From Incurvaria masculella (lineage: Eukaryota > Arthropoda > Insecta > Lepidoptera > Incurvariidae): a stretch of 64,000 nt of DNA. The position numbers were made by a program, and so were the translations under genes. The notes under the pieces are model-generated. The model made no database searches. It had not been told where the DNA came from and worked only from the letters and a program-made list of their open reading frames with translations. Each line of letters begins with the position of its first letter. The stretch's first letter is position 1. The DNA is taken from contig OX335652.1 of the NCBI GenBank assembly GCA_946894095.1, positions 16,701,001-16,765,000 of the forward strand. The letters run 5' to 3'. Positions 20,201-29,160 of the stretch are shown here, piece after piece.

Positions 20201-21474
20201 ATTAGGGCAATTTGCCAAGCTCAACCTTTAGACAGTTGTAAGCCACTATTTAAAAAACTTTATCTACTAACAGCTCCATGTATGTACATTTATGAAATTT
20301 GTATATTTGTAAAAAAGAATCCAGAACATTTCACAGCAGCAGGTGACACGCATAGATATAATACTAGAAGGATAAATAACCTATCCACTACTAAACCACA
20401 TACAAAATTCTACATAAAAAATGTATACTATATGTCGACAAAAATATATAATAATATACCAAATGAAATTAAAAATTTAGATCTAAATGAATTTAAGAAA
20501 AAATTGTATGTATGGTTAGTAGAAAAATGTTTCTACAAAATTAATGAATTTATGACGATAATAGTTTGAAATAATAAAAGTGTTTAATGGTTTTTTTTTT
20601 TATATATATAATGGCTCAATTAGATAAGGAAACGTTAAAAGAGGTTAATTTATTCAAATTTACATACATGGTTAGATTAAGCTAATATAGTGATTGCACT
20701 GCTCTCTTATTGAGAGCCACGTGCTATTGTACGCCTACCCAGGCAATTTGTAGATGGCACTCGCTTTTATTTACCTCATTTGGGTTCTGTAACACCTCTG
20801 CAAATATGCAATAAATTATTTGATTTTGATTTTGATTTTGATTTTGATTTTGATTTTGATTTTGATGTGTTTACGTATATTATATTATAAACAATATAAC
20901 TTATATTATAAACAATTGATTTTAATTGTTAAAGATGTGACGCACACGTGTCCTTCGCGCTCTACTCGCTATGAGGTTACCAGAGGTTCATTTTTAGGGT
21001 TCCGTACCCAAAAGGTGCCAACGGGACCCTATTACCAAGCCTCCGTGTTCCGTGCGTCCGTCCGTCCGTTCGTCCATCCGTCCGTCTGTCACAGGGTTGT
21101 ATCTCATGAACCGTAATAGGTAGGCAGCTGACATTTTCACTGAGTGTGTATTTATTGTGCCGCTGTAATATCAAATAGGCAAAATTAATAAATAATAAAA
21201 AAAAATGTATACGGAACCCTTCGTGTGCGAGTCCGACTCGCACTTGGCCGCTATCATATAGGAAATCCTGCCGTTTGTCATTGTACTATTATCTCCCACC
21301 GTGGAAGGAAATGCTATTGGGCCCAAGTATCAAGAATACTAACACCACTGACAATAAACAAAACAATGATGGACGAAACATGGACGAAACAGTCTCCGAC
21401 TCACCAGCCACGGGGTTCGCGACGACAGCACCGCCGGCGACACACAGCACCAAGAGAAGCAACGCCGCGTTCAT
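14063..21474 (-). CDS. Small secreted cysteine-rich protein, three exons, 159 aa
   Basis: The gene model joins 21474-21405, 16644-16387 and 14214-14063 (480 nt including the stop). Both introns are phase 1 with GTGAGT donors; the acceptors are CCGCAG and TTTACAG, each with a CTAAC branch-like site upstream. Residues 1-19 are a signal peptide ending VVA. Residues 24-58 hold four Trp (LWSWTLGWVW) and Pro/Ala repeats. Residues 64-95 hold six Cys: C-x4-C-x4-C-x4-C-x4-C-x10-C. NVT sequons occur at 59 and 99. The tail (110-159) is Ala-rich, with no transmembrane segment or clear GPI signal. Extracellular or lumenal location is inferred. The introns are full of transposable elements. I do not recognise the family and assign no function. 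Internal exons that I missed cannot be excluded. Confidence 0.65.
14265..14350 (-). repeat. Dispersed relative of the 626-bp tandem unit
   Basis: On the minus strand it reads CTAGTTCTGGCAGTGACG, ATGGCGCTGG and TTTTCGGCGAGTTTTGTACG in the order seen at the start of the tandem units (3580-3670). It lies just inside intron 2. Confidence 0.6.
14549..14909 (+). mobile_element. MITE with CGGCCCGTAAG terminal inverted repeats, copy 1
   Basis: The ends are CGGCCCGTAAGC and CTTACGGGCCG, with inner complementary blocks around CATACAAACGTAGTTTACTA. A second copy lies in opposite orientation at 62528-62878. About 360 bp, non-coding. Confidence 0.75.
14910..15505. other. Intron sequence, no feature seen
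   Basis: Part of intron 2 of the secreted-protein gene. No conserved frame or recognised repeat. Confidence 0.45.
15508..15620 (-). repeat. Dispersed relative of the 626-bp tandem unit
   Basis: Same repeat as at 14265-14350, with CTAGTTCTGGCAGTGACGGG and TACCAGCGAAAATAGGCAG on the minus strand. Both are in intron 2. Confidence 0.6.
15735..16372. mobile_element. Possible DNA element with about 33-bp terminal inverted repeats
   Basis: The left end carries GCCACATAGCTTATTTTGCG and the right end its complement CGCAAAATAAGCTATGTGG, extended by matching ACTATA/TATAGT and TGGC/GCCA. The interior of about 570 bp has no transposase frame. The element ends just 9 bp before the exon 2 donor of the secreted-protein gene. 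Confidence 0.5.
16387..16644 (-). CDS. Exon 2 of the secreted cysteine-rich protein
   Basis: 258 bp, a whole number of codons in a symmetric phase 1-1 exon. It starts after CAATCCGCAG and ends before GTGAGT. It is much richer in GC than its surroundings. It holds the whole cysteine module (RCGEQTC...GECR). The CACTAAC branch-like site upstream lies in or beside a LINE fragment. A later acceptor (after GCTAG at about 16599) would keep frame and shorten the exon by 45 bp. Confidence 0.7.
16655..17044 (+). pseudogene. LINE reverse-transcriptase 3' fragment split by a MITE
   Basis: The DNA matches the LINE fragment at 52885-52990 (GTGGGACGG, CAGCTAAG, CTTGGCTCC, then GGGCCGTGT...GTCGACGACCC). 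Translated, the second part reads DSKQRRAV...VDDP...LETLQLRRDVGSL, the known C-terminal block of Jockey/R1-like insect LINEs. Positions 16707-16920 are a separate insertion. The fragment is cut at 17045 by the piggyBac-like MITE. Confidence 0.6.
16707..16920. mobile_element. MITE with CACGGACTCTT ends
   Basis: TCACGGACTCTTCGC on the left is answered by GCAAAGAGTCCGTGA on the right. The insertion separates two pieces of one LINE sequence that are contiguous in the copy at 52.9 kb, which supports its boundaries. Confidence 0.6.
17045..17579 (+). mobile_element. piggyBac-like MITE with TTAA sites, full copy
   Basis: It is bounded by TTAAGGTGGCCCA and TGGGCCACCTTAA, that is, TTAA target duplications plus GGTGGCCCA inverted repeats as in piggyBac elements. 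About 530 bp, non-coding. Four more copies, all incomplete or diverged, lie at 21645, 34690, 42455 and 44310. The copy interrupts a LINE fragment. Confidence 0.8.
17690..17945 (+). other. GC-rich leader-like segment with a splice-donor-like end
   Basis: The sequence rises in GC content and ends CACCTACAG before GTTAGTGAG, which resembles an exon end. A similar arrangement (GAG before GTTAGT) occurs at 48014. Several frames are open on both strands, none convincing. It could be an untranslated leader of a retroelement or a host 5' exon. Confidence 0.25.
18030..18180 (+). pseudogene. LINE reverse-transcriptase extreme C-terminal fragment
   Basis: Translation gives HKFTVDIPK...SHRSARSFI...GKEWNKLP, the typical C-terminal end (H-x-F-V-x3-P ... 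W-N-x-LP) of insect Jockey/R1-like LINE ORF2. A GGGTTCCGTACCC-family repeat follows immediately and truncates it. Confidence 0.55.
18188..18378 (-). mobile_element. GGGTTCCGTACCC-family repeat (truncated)
   Basis: Reversed copy lacking the GGCCGGTTTTT end; it begins within the GCCGCTATAAC block. Confidence 0.8.
18645..18800 (+). other. Possible coding fragment, unknown family
   Basis: After an acceptor-like TATATTTTAG at about 18645, the frame reads DIYVDDKAKQWPPTDDVYQI, LDEGRLSSVN and WVPSDPTLSSREPEMAG. The composition is protein-like, and far from what AT-rich random sequence gives. No donor of quality follows. It lies antisense inside intron 1 of the secreted-protein gene. It could be part of an element ORF. 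Confidence 0.3.
18905..18988. mobile_element. Chimeric remnant of the GGGTTCCGTACCC repeat
   Basis: It opens in forward sense (CCCTATTACTAAACC, CCGT run) and closes with the reverse-sense end GGGTACGGAACCCTAAAAA. Two 5' ends are fused with the middle lost, possibly from a head-to-head pair such as that at 11 kb. Confidence 0.55.
19400..20870 (+). pseudogene. Jockey/CR1-type LINE, 3' half of ORF2, frameshifted
   Basis: Three consecutive frames carry the reverse-transcriptase blocks. 19419-19631: FMDMTKAFD (catalytic Asp block) and the YLCNRKQ region. 19676-19896: FGVPQGSILGPLLF, FADDSTV (catalytic FADD). 19883-20569: a thumb-like end (IRFLGVMLDCHCNWKEHI, FWGN). At least two frameshifts separate them. 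The 3' tail is a TTTTGA microsatellite (20817-20868) after AATAAA-like sequence. The 5' half is absent. It lies antisense in intron 1 of the secreted-protein gene and resembles the piece at 55613-56050. Confidence 0.85.
20817..20868 (+). repeat. (TTTTGA)n microsatellite
   Basis: About eight units of GATTTT. This is the terminal repeat of the LINE just upstream, a usual way for such elements to end. Confidence 0.85.
20990..21250 (+). mobile_element. GGGTTCCGTACCC-family repeat
   Basis: Forward copy with both ends and an internal deletion. It lies 155 bp past the 3' end of exon 1 of the secreted-protein gene, inside intron 1. Confidence 0.85.
21405..21474 (-). CDS. Exon 1 (coding part) of the secreted protein: signal peptide
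   Basis: ATG at 21474-21472, then 70 nt to a G before GTGAGT (21404-21399). Encodes MNAALLLLVLCVAGG and AVVANPVA, a classic signal peptide with probable cleavage after VVA. A leader exon holding little more than the signal peptide with a phase-1 donor is common in secreted insect proteins. Without the donor the frame runs on to 21289 as intron. Confidence 0.7.
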
Positions 21475-21537
21475 CGCGAAGGAGTCACCGCACGAACGTC
21501 AGAGGGAGAAGTGAAGCAGGCGCATCCGGCGCCCCGT

Positions 21538-21543
21538 CTTATA
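21538..21543 (-). promoter_or_regulatory. TATA box of the secreted-protein gene
   Basis: CCTATAAGACGG on the minus strand, 64 bases upstream of the ATG. Placing transcription start about 30 bases on gives a 5' leader of roughly 35-40 nt. Confidence 0.5.
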
Positions 21544-21644
21544 GGATCTAAGGAATGCCACTATCTGCCTTGACGAGATAAGAGACCCTTTCTATAAGCG
21601 CACTAGAAGTTGGTACCTGCACCACGGTACGGTATTTGCATTTC

Positions 21645-21935
21645 TTAAGGTGGCCCAACCAGCTCAACTCCCCTTACAAACGGGGAAAGAAGATCACGCC
21701 CATATTTCTTTTCAGAGATCCCAAATTTTGCTCAAAAGAGCTTTATTTGATCGAACTAGATGTCTGATGATCGTTGGCATTGTAAAATTGTGTTTGGTTT
21801 CTAAGTTATAACGTCTGAAAGTTCGAATTTTTCGCGAGTTTTATACAGTAACTTTTTAGGTTTATTACGCAATGATAAAGTAAGAAAATCTTGAAAAGAT
21901 TAATTATCAGACATAGCTTATTTAATCACTAATAA
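21645..21935 (+). mobile_element. piggyBac-like MITE, left half
   Basis: Starts TTAAGGTGGCCCAACC and matches the copy at 17045 through TTATTTGATCGAACTAGATG and onward, then ends near 21935 without the right terminus. Confidence 0.75.
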
Positions 21936-22344
21936 CAATCATTGTTTAGTCTTCGTTAGAGTAATTACCCGAAATGTACGTGCATCCCAAGTATCGCGCA
22001 AATTGCCATTCACCTTTTTAACGGCAAAAAAAAAGTTATATATTTATTGATAAATACAAATTATTACGAATTCCACTAAACCCGGTGATAAAAATGATGC
22101 AGGTATTTCACCAACTTTCTTAAAATTGACTAGATATAAATTTGCATTTGCGTTCAATGCTCACGAACGTATGTTTTGTATCTAGTCAACCCAGATCCAG
22201 TCGATCTAGCTTACAACGGGCTTAGTTCTCTCCACCGCAAATAGGAGCGCCACTGTCGCGCGTCGCCGAATGCAATTTGAGTGATGCCAATCAGTTGGAT
22301 TGTTGCGATCACGCAAATCAACGGACGGGTTGAGGTCCATATTG
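21936..22344. other. No confident feature
   Basis: Mixed AT-rich sequence with a slightly GC-richer patch at 22200-22340. No frame or repeat that I can name. Confidence 0.4.
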
Positions 22345-22631
22345 TTTTTAGGGTTCCGTACCCAAAGGGTGAAAACGGAACCCTATTACTAAGCCTCCGC
22401 TGTCCGTCCGTCCGTCTGTCCGTCTGTCACAGGGCTGTATCTCATGAATCGTAATAGATAGGCAGCTGAAATTTTGACAGAGTGTGTATTTATTTTGCCG
22501 CTATAACAACAAAATTAAAAAATTATAAACTTTAAAGGGCATACAAAAAACGCGATTTTTTGTGTTAAATATTGTACGATGGTGCGGAACCCTTCGTGTG
22601 CGAGACCGACTCGCACTAGGCCGATTTTTTT
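22345..22631 (+). mobile_element. GGGTTCCGTACCC-family repeat
   Basis: Forward, nearly complete copy. Confidence 0.85.
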
Positions 22632-22817
22632 CATAAAACATGTCAGCAACCCTATTCTGTTTTAATATTTTAACGAGGCCACTTAATTACATTCTTAAGA
22701 ACTCATTAGTTTATCGTTTTAAAAATTTAAGAATGGACAAAGGCATGAGTCACACACAGCTTACCACAAATCGCGAAGAATTTTATTTTTAGACACGGTT
22801 TTTTTTGTAGAAATTCA

Positions 22818-23217
22818 GTTTTTTTATGCAACCTGACACGGACGGCTAATACCACACAACTACCGTTATTATATTAAAACCCAATACATCACATTCCCGA
22901 AGGATTTAGGTGACATGCCAGGACCTTATCAGCACGGCTACACTGAACTGGATGGAAAACACGGACAATTTTGTATCGCCGCTTCGACCATCTTTTCATC
23001 CAATTCGATTGCACCAACCCGGGCGGCTTAAACCCCACCACCTAATAGGGAAAGGGGATCTACAGTTTTACATGGATTCCGAACCATGCAGCAGCTCGCA
23101 TTCGTGACGAAATGAACCAACCAAATCAGAAAGAGAAAGAGAATGAAGGGCGAGTATTTGAACCCAGATCCATGGTGTGCTAGGCAAGTCCCCTCGTCAC
23201 TAGGCTACGAGCCGCTC
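22818..23217 (-). mobile_element. tRNA-headed SINE
   Basis: Head on the minus strand from 23217 (GCGGCTCGTAGCCTAGTG), box B-like GGGTTCAAATAC, the shared body and the GGTATTAGCC(A/G)TCC tail. About 10-15% diverged from the copy at 57206 by eye. Confidence 0.8.
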
Positions 23218-23239
23218 AAACTTGCATAACTAAAGACAT

Positions 23240-23545
23240 GAGATTAGCCCGTTACATTACATTACGTAGGACGAGGTCCCATGCCAGGATATATCTTTCA
23301 TATCTGATGATGACTGCATTGAACTGGATGGAAAATACGGACAATTTATCATTGTCACTTTCATTCATTCAATATGTTGGTACCAACCTTTGGGTTAGCC
23401 TTACCACCAATGATTTCTACATGGGTTTCGAACCATAAGATAACCAGAGTTCGTAATCAAAATGTGCATTTTAATTTCAGATGAGAAGAAATAATTCACA
23501 ATCTGGGCTTTGAACCCATATTCTTGAATACACGAAGACCTGTGT
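23240..23545 (-). mobile_element. tRNA-headed SINE, strongly diverged
   Basis: Recognisable blocks CCATCCAGTTCA, TTGGTACCAAC and GGTTCGAAACCCATG occur in the order of the SINE body, with a decayed head (GGGTTCAAAGCCC). It is tandem to the copy at 22818. Confidence 0.6.
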
Positions 23546-23719
23546 TGGTTCCGGCACATAAAATCATACCATTGGTTTAATTTTTTATTTGGCAGAATTA
23601 TATGTATGTAATTATACTGGCAGCTTTATGAATCACAAAGTATATCAAAACATGGCTGCAGTGCATACCAATATATATTGTTATTTTTATTTGTTATATT
23701 CACTAGGCACGCACTACGG

Positions 23720-24740
23720 AATGGTACCAGTATGACCTTGTAGCTGGAATAGAAAGTACTCATTATTAGACGAAAATATTACCTATCAAACAAATCGATA
23801 ATATAAGAACTTGACCGATTTATATGGGAACAGTAAAAATTCAGGCATTTCTATTCGTCACACAAATACGAAAAATACATAATCTTCTAATAATGTTTAG
23901 AGATTCTCGGACCTATCAAGAAACAACCTGTATACATCAAATTGTTGACACAGTTCCAGTGTTAAGATGTATTTCGGTGTGTACAACGCATGTAATAGCG
24001 AGTCCTTCTCGCACTTGATGAATTTTCTTATAAAAAAGTTTTTCTCGAGAGATGGCACCACAAGTACATTTAGCCGGCATGACATCTAAGATTGTAGCGG
24101 CAGTATAGATTTCATTAAAATATAATTAATATTTAGCGGGGTTGTTATCCCACTTCTGATGTAATAAGTATTTTTGAACGGGGTTTTTGCTTTATGTTTT
24201 ATTAAAGTAAAAGGACCTCAATATGACCGCAAGTGGCGTTTGTCTTTTTTGGTTTCACGCTACACAAGTCCCTAAAATCCGAGGCGATTTTAAGGGGTTC
24301 CGTACCTAAATGGGGCCAACCGAACCCTATTACTAAGCCTCCGCTGTCTGTCCGTCCGTCCGTCCCTCCATCCATCCGTCCGTCCGTCCGTCTGTTACAG
24401 GGCTGCATCTCATGAACCGTACTAGGTAGGCAGCGGAAATTTTCACAGTGTGTGTATTTATTTTATTATATATTATTATATTTAATAAAAATTAAAGGGG
24501 GCCCCCATACAAAAAACGTGATTTATGGTGCTAAATCTTGTACGATGGTACGGAACCCTTCGTGTGCGAATCCGACTCGCACTTGGTCGGTTTTTTCTAT
24601 TTCAAATGATTACTATTCCTCCAAAATCGAAAAACGGTTCGGTTCGGTGGGTTCGACCACCATTTAGGGGTGATTATCGAGTTAAAGGGGATTCTTGCTG
24701 CAAAGTAGATGGCGCTACAGTCGTTCGTAGATATTTCTGC
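23720..24740 (+). repeat. Long dispersed repeat, copy 1, with a nested insertion
   Basis: It matches 40600-41130 in order: GATTCTCGGACCTATC, GATGGCACCACAAGTACATTT, GCCGGCATGACATCTAAGAT, CCCACTTCTGA, CTAAAATCCGAG and GGTTCGG. Here a GGGTTCCGTACCC repeat (24288-24596) splits it; the 40.6-kb copy lacks that insertion. No coding frame is conserved between the copies. Confidence 0.65.
24288..24596 (+). mobile_element. GGGTTCCGTACCC-family repeat inside another repeat
   Basis: Forward copy. Comparison with 41020-41060 shows an empty site between CCGAGCCGATTTTT and CTATTTCGAT. Confidence 0.85.
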
Positions 24741-24858
24741 TGTAACTTCATCAACATAGGAAGTAACAAACTATAACTGTAGTGGCGAGCGCATTATTCG
24801 GTTATGCGTTTAATTTCATTAAAGCATTACAAAAATAAGCTGGAGTCGCGTAGATTAT

Positions 24859-24894
24859 GCAAAAAGTTGCCATTTATGTTTGGCAACTTTTTGC
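24859..24894. repeat. Perfect 14-bp hairpin
   Basis: GCAAAAAGTTGCCA and TGGCAACTTTTTGC pair around an 8-bp loop. It may be a MITE core or a transcript hairpin; nothing decides. Confidence 0.6.
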
Positions 24895-24932
24895 ACTTTG
24901 TCTAATAATGATCTCACAAATGAAGGCCTCTT

Positions 24933-25230
24933 TAACCGACTTCAAAAAAGGAGGAGGTTCTCAATTCGACTGTATTTTTTTATTTTTTATGTTTGTTACC
25001 TCAGAACTTTTGCCTGGGTGAACCGGTTTTGAAAATTATTTTTATATTTAAAAGCTGGTGCTTCTCGTGTGGGCTCATTTCAATTTGGCTTAGTTCTGAC
25101 AATGATATACATGAGAAGATCATATAAGTCTTAAATTTGCATTAAGTATGTGCGCGACAAATGGACGAATAACACAATATCAAGGCAACCGATTTCGATA
25201 ATTCTTTTTTTATTGGAAAAGCAAGTACAA
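24933..25230 (+). repeat. Dispersed insect repeat (ACCGACTTCAAAAAAGGAG)
   Basis: The opening block is shared in reverse with 5610-5815. Later blocks such as GGTGCTTCTCGTGTGG and AATGATATACATGAGAAGATC are typical of this widespread repeat (from memory of insect genomes). Boundaries approximate. Confidence 0.5.
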
Positions 25231-25320
25231 ATTATTTAGTGTACTTCAGATTCACTAAAAATAAACAAACAAAAATTTTAAACAAAAAAATCGACTTTAA
25301 AGAAAAAGTATTCCAAAACC

Positions 25321-25522
25321 AATTAACATGCACTAAAAAGTAAAAAAAATGCACTTTTTGTAGTTACGATTATTGCAATTTTTTGAGTCCGTGTCAGCCA
25401 AGGTAGCCAAGGTTCTCTTGACTGGCGCAGCGCGTACCCGGCTGTCGCCGACTCAAAAAATTACATTCATCGTAACTACAAAAATGGCAATTATTTTTGA
25501 ACTTTTTAGTACATGTTAATTA
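25321..25522. mobile_element. MITE with about 70-bp inverted ends
   Basis: The left arm AATTAACATGCACTAAAAAG ... GTAGTTACGAT ... TTTTTTGAGTC is matched by the right arm GACTCAAAAAATT ... ATCGTAACTAC ... CTTTTTAGTACATGTTAATT. The centre is GC-richer. Non-coding. Confidence 0.75.
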
Positions 25523-25651
25523 TTTATTAACTTTTTTATGAGATTGAATACATAACTGCTTAGTGTGCTCGCCACTAGAGTTATGGCTTCAAACTTTCTA
25601 TTTTTGGGGAGTTATAGCAGAAATAGCGTCGAACTACTGTGGCATCATCTA

Positions 25652-25721
25652 CATGGACGCACTCAAAACGAAATCGAGCGAAATCTGGATGATTTTTTTA
25701 CAATTTGACTGCCAGCGCAGC
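25652..25721 (+). CDS. Possible short exon, BED-finger-like start
   Basis: ATG, then MDALKTKSSEIWMIFLQFD, with a good donor (GCAGCG before GTGAGT). A K-S-S-x-I/V-W opening is how many BED zinc-finger proteins begin, but the Cys pairs that define the domain are not present before the donor. A TTGCGTAG acceptor lies only about 50 bp on. A repeat interrupts soon after (25795). Weak candidate; could be chance. Confidence 0.25.
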
Positions 25722-25794
25722 GGTGAGTCGTCGGCACGGTGCGTTTTCGAATGCTTTCAATTTGATTTCTTGCGTAGACGAAATAAAACGAGAA

Positions 25795-25875
25795 AAAAAA
25801 CGGTCAAGTGCGAGTCGGACTCGCACACTAAGGGTTCCGTCCGTATTTAATACAAGATTTAAAAACAAATATTAA
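25795..25875 (-). mobile_element. GGGTTCCGTACCC-family repeat (3' end only)
   Basis: The reverse-sense end AAGTGCGAGTCGGACTCGCA and GGGTTCCGT are present; the rest is lost. Confidence 0.7.
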
Positions 25876-26231
25876 ATAGGTAATTTTTATTTAAAAATCG
25901 AGCTGGCTGAGGTATGGTGAATAAAGTTTATGTCGTTCACGAATTTACGGCTGTGCCGTCGTTAATAATAAACAACACAGAGTGTCACAACACAGGAAAA
26001 AAACACTATTTATCACTTCACCTAGGGGTCGCTCGGCACAGACCAGTAATAACACCGTCAAATTGGGTGATTCGTCTAGACGAGAAAACTTTCCTCCCGC
26101 AAATGTACTAAAACCGAAATGAAACCAAGCAAAGTTATCCAAAAGCCAGAATGAGATCTTATATCAAAGGAGAAACTTTGAAGTTTGTTCGCTGGGCACT
26201 CGAGGTTCATCAACAGACTTGAGGAGGGACA

Positions 26232-26446
26232 GCAGGTCTATTCCTGGCATTCAGTAATCAGGAATCAGGAATCCTGAGTCTACAAAATCGCTTTTGTAGC
26301 GATTTTCAAAGCGATTTTCTTGACGAAAATATTCCGGAGCATAGTTTTTTTAAGCGATGAAGGTTTTCTTGATTAATTAAAAAAACTATGCTAACGACTC
26401 AGAATTCCTGATTCCTGATTACGGAATGCTAGGAATAGACCCGCTG
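26232..26446. mobile_element. MITE with nested inverted repeats
   Basis: The outer arms GCAGGTCTATTCCTGGCATTC ... AATCAGGAATCAGGAAT and ATTCCTGATTCCTGATTACGG ... AGGAATAGACCCGC pair. Inside, GCATAGTTTTTTTAA and TTAAAAAAACTATGC form a second palindrome. Same family as 1766-1881, which lacks the inner palindrome. Confidence 0.7.
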
Positions 26447-26670
26447 CTGCTGGAGTTTGTCTTTGCACCTGAATCCGTAAATCAGCGCTGAAATTCAGCC
26501 TCCGGAGGACATGATTTCTTGGAAGTTTCCCCGGGTTAGGATTTCTTAAATTGTATAAAAAACTTTCATTTTCTATACGCAAAAAAAGTAATTTCAATCA
26601 ACAAAATGTGAAAGTAATTTAGGAGTGTGAAAGTGTCTAAACAAGCTTTAAACTGCTTCAGTACATAGGC

Positions 26671-26922
26671 TTTTTAGGGTTCCGTACCTAAAGGGTACCA
26701 AACGGAACCCTATTACTAAGCCTTCGCTGTCCGTCCGTCCGTCCATCCGTCTGTCACAGGGCTGTATCTCATGAACCATGATGGGTAGGCAGCTGAAATT
26801 TTTATATAGTGTGTATTTATTTTGCCGTTATAAATAGATAACATTATAAAAAATGTGTTAAATCTTGTATGATGGCAGGGAACCCTTTGTTGCGAGTCTG
26901 ACTCGAACTTGGCCGGTTTTTT
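26671..26922 (+). mobile_element. GGGTTCCGTACCC-family repeat
   Basis: Forward copy with an internal deletion; both ends present. Confidence 0.85.
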
Positions 26923-27139
26923 ACACTGCTGTTTATTTCGTGAAAAATTTGTACGAAACGCTGTTGTACTTCCGCCGGGGTGAATATTATGGAGATAGAC
27001 ATATGCTGTCGGAGTTTTCATAGAACTTTTCAAGAGGATAATACATTATTTTTGTGCAACTTTAGCTATTGACGCAGCGCAAGATATTATCAGCATTAGT
27101 ATTCTCCTCTCTCTAACTTAGTCACATATTTATTATTTA

Positions 27140-28489
27140 CTAGCAGCCCGTCCCGGCTTTGCATGGGCATAATATAATTGAAAAAATATTATTTTGACAC
27201 AATGATACACAAATAAACCCCTTATTACGTAGAGTTCCTAAAAAAAGAGCATAAACCTACATTGAAATATTTGAAATAAAAATAACAAATTTTGTGAATA
27301 TATTTTTTTTGTATTTTTTTTTCTTTTTTGTATTTTTTACTTTTATGTATTTTTCATACTTTTAATTATTTTAAAAAGGTCATAACCACAAAACAAAGCC
27401 ATTAAATAAATAATTTATTGAGTTAAAGCCAGGGAGTAAACATTATTTGATGTTGTTTTATTTTTCACTAAATAATTAGCTTAACTGTTATTATGATACT
27501 TTTGAGATTACCGCGGTCGTTAGACATGTTTGAAAAATGTTACGGCTTTTGAGAAGCTGCCGCGTGAAAAGCCGTAACATTTTTCAAACATGTTTAACTG
27601 TTATTAGCTACCTACATCTACTACTATAACCTACAATTAAAAAGTATTTAATCGAAAATCATAAAAACTATTTAAGTCACTTATTTATTAGGATAACTAA
27701 ATGTACAACATATATTAATGGGTCTAGTTCTGAAAAGAACTTTTTGAATGAGTTTAGTTACCTACTAAACTAATTATCATCAAGCGACAAAATATTATCA
27801 AGCGACAATTTCTTAAATTCCGCACACGGCTGCTGCGTAGGGAGCCGACTGACTCCCTTCCCGTATCTCTGAGTGACGCCTACAAACTCTAAAACGCATA
27901 GTTTGTCAAAGGGAAGTTTTTTCTAATTTTTAAACTCATGATATCTTTTGAATGAAATGTCGGAATCGAATAATTCAAAAAGTAATATGAAGGTATTGAA
28001 ACAGTCTTAAATAATAATTTATTTATTTTGATAAGGATTCATATCTAGGTACAAATAAAGAGCCTTTTCTAGCGGCGGTATTTAAATTTTTATTTTAAAA
28101 TAAATGCACACTTATTGTGACATAACTATAATAGTTAGATGTATGCTGTCGCGACATTTTTTGTAGATAATAATGTATTCTATAAAATTGTCCTACATCA
28201 TTTTGTTCTATCGTGAATAGTTTTCGCAGCGCACGCGATGTAAGGAACATTCTTGTTAATTTTTTTGCACCTTGGGTTACGTTATCGGAGTTTTGGTAAG
28301 GATCCCTAATTTTTTTAAGATAAAACATAGCCTATGTCCCTCGGATAGACTGTAGCTTTCCAACGGTGAAATAATTTTTCAAATCCGTTCAGTAGTTTCC
28401 TATCTGTTCATGTATTTGAGCCTATTCGGTTCAAATACACAAACAATCAAACCTTTCCTCTTTATATAATAGTATAGATAGAGTATAGA
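27140..28489 (-). mobile_element. Non-autonomous Helitron-like element, copy 2
   Basis: Inverted partner of 7661-8964. The CTAG end is at 27140-27143 with the hairpin AGCCCGTCCCGGCT beside it, and the TCTATACTC start is at 28489. A and T flank it correctly. It is 46 bp longer than copy 1. It carries the same Penelope-type inverted arms at about 27520-27600. The minus frame 28095-28328 is a shadow. Confidence 0.75.
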
Positions 28490-28499
28490 TTAGAGAGCT

Positions 28500-29160
28500 C
28501 CGATAATAAACGCGTCCGATCGCTGCTAAATTCTAGCTAGAACCGCAGCCTCCGACGCACTATTTATAGGCACGCTCCCACCGCCCCGGCCGGCCCGTAC
28601 TGCCGCAAACCTACGTCCCGCAATTTTTAAATCTGTAATATCTTCGAAAATGTTCATTTAAATCATATGCTGTAAACGGCCATATAAATCTATATTAAAT
28701 CAACAATGTATTTAAGGTATTTAATTGGATAAGGATTAATGCTGTATTGGTTAAAATCGCCTCGAAAATTAGCCATTATTTGTCGTAAAAAGTTAATGAC
28801 AAAAAAATTTTATTGTGGTATATCCATAAGAGATAGACATATACCATCGCGGAGTTTTCTGTAGACTTTTTCAATTTGTACAATACTTAGTACATTATTT
28901 CGATAAATATCGTAGGATTCAGCCTGCGTTTGCAATGTAAGCGGAAAAAATGTAATTTATTACGACATCACATTGGAAACCTAAAAAATAACAGTATTTC
29001 TCCACTATTTAATGGATGTTATTATACATATAAACCTTCCTCTTGAATCACTCTATCTATTAAAAAAAACCGCATCAAAATCCGTTGCGTAGCTTTAAAG
29101 ATTTAAGCGAACATGGGGATATAGGGACAGAGAAAGCGACTTTGTTTTATACTATGTAGT
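28500..29160. other. No confident gene
   Basis: A GC-richer patch at 28500-28620 is followed by AT-rich sequence with fragments reminiscent of Helitron interiors (AATCCGTTGCGTAGCTTTAAAG near 29080). I cannot delimit an element. Confidence 0.35.

Noticed and set aside
21289..21474. 61-residue membrane protein reading through from the signal peptide
   Set aside because: A strong GTGAGT donor after residue 23 and the in-phase exon 2 make the rest intron.
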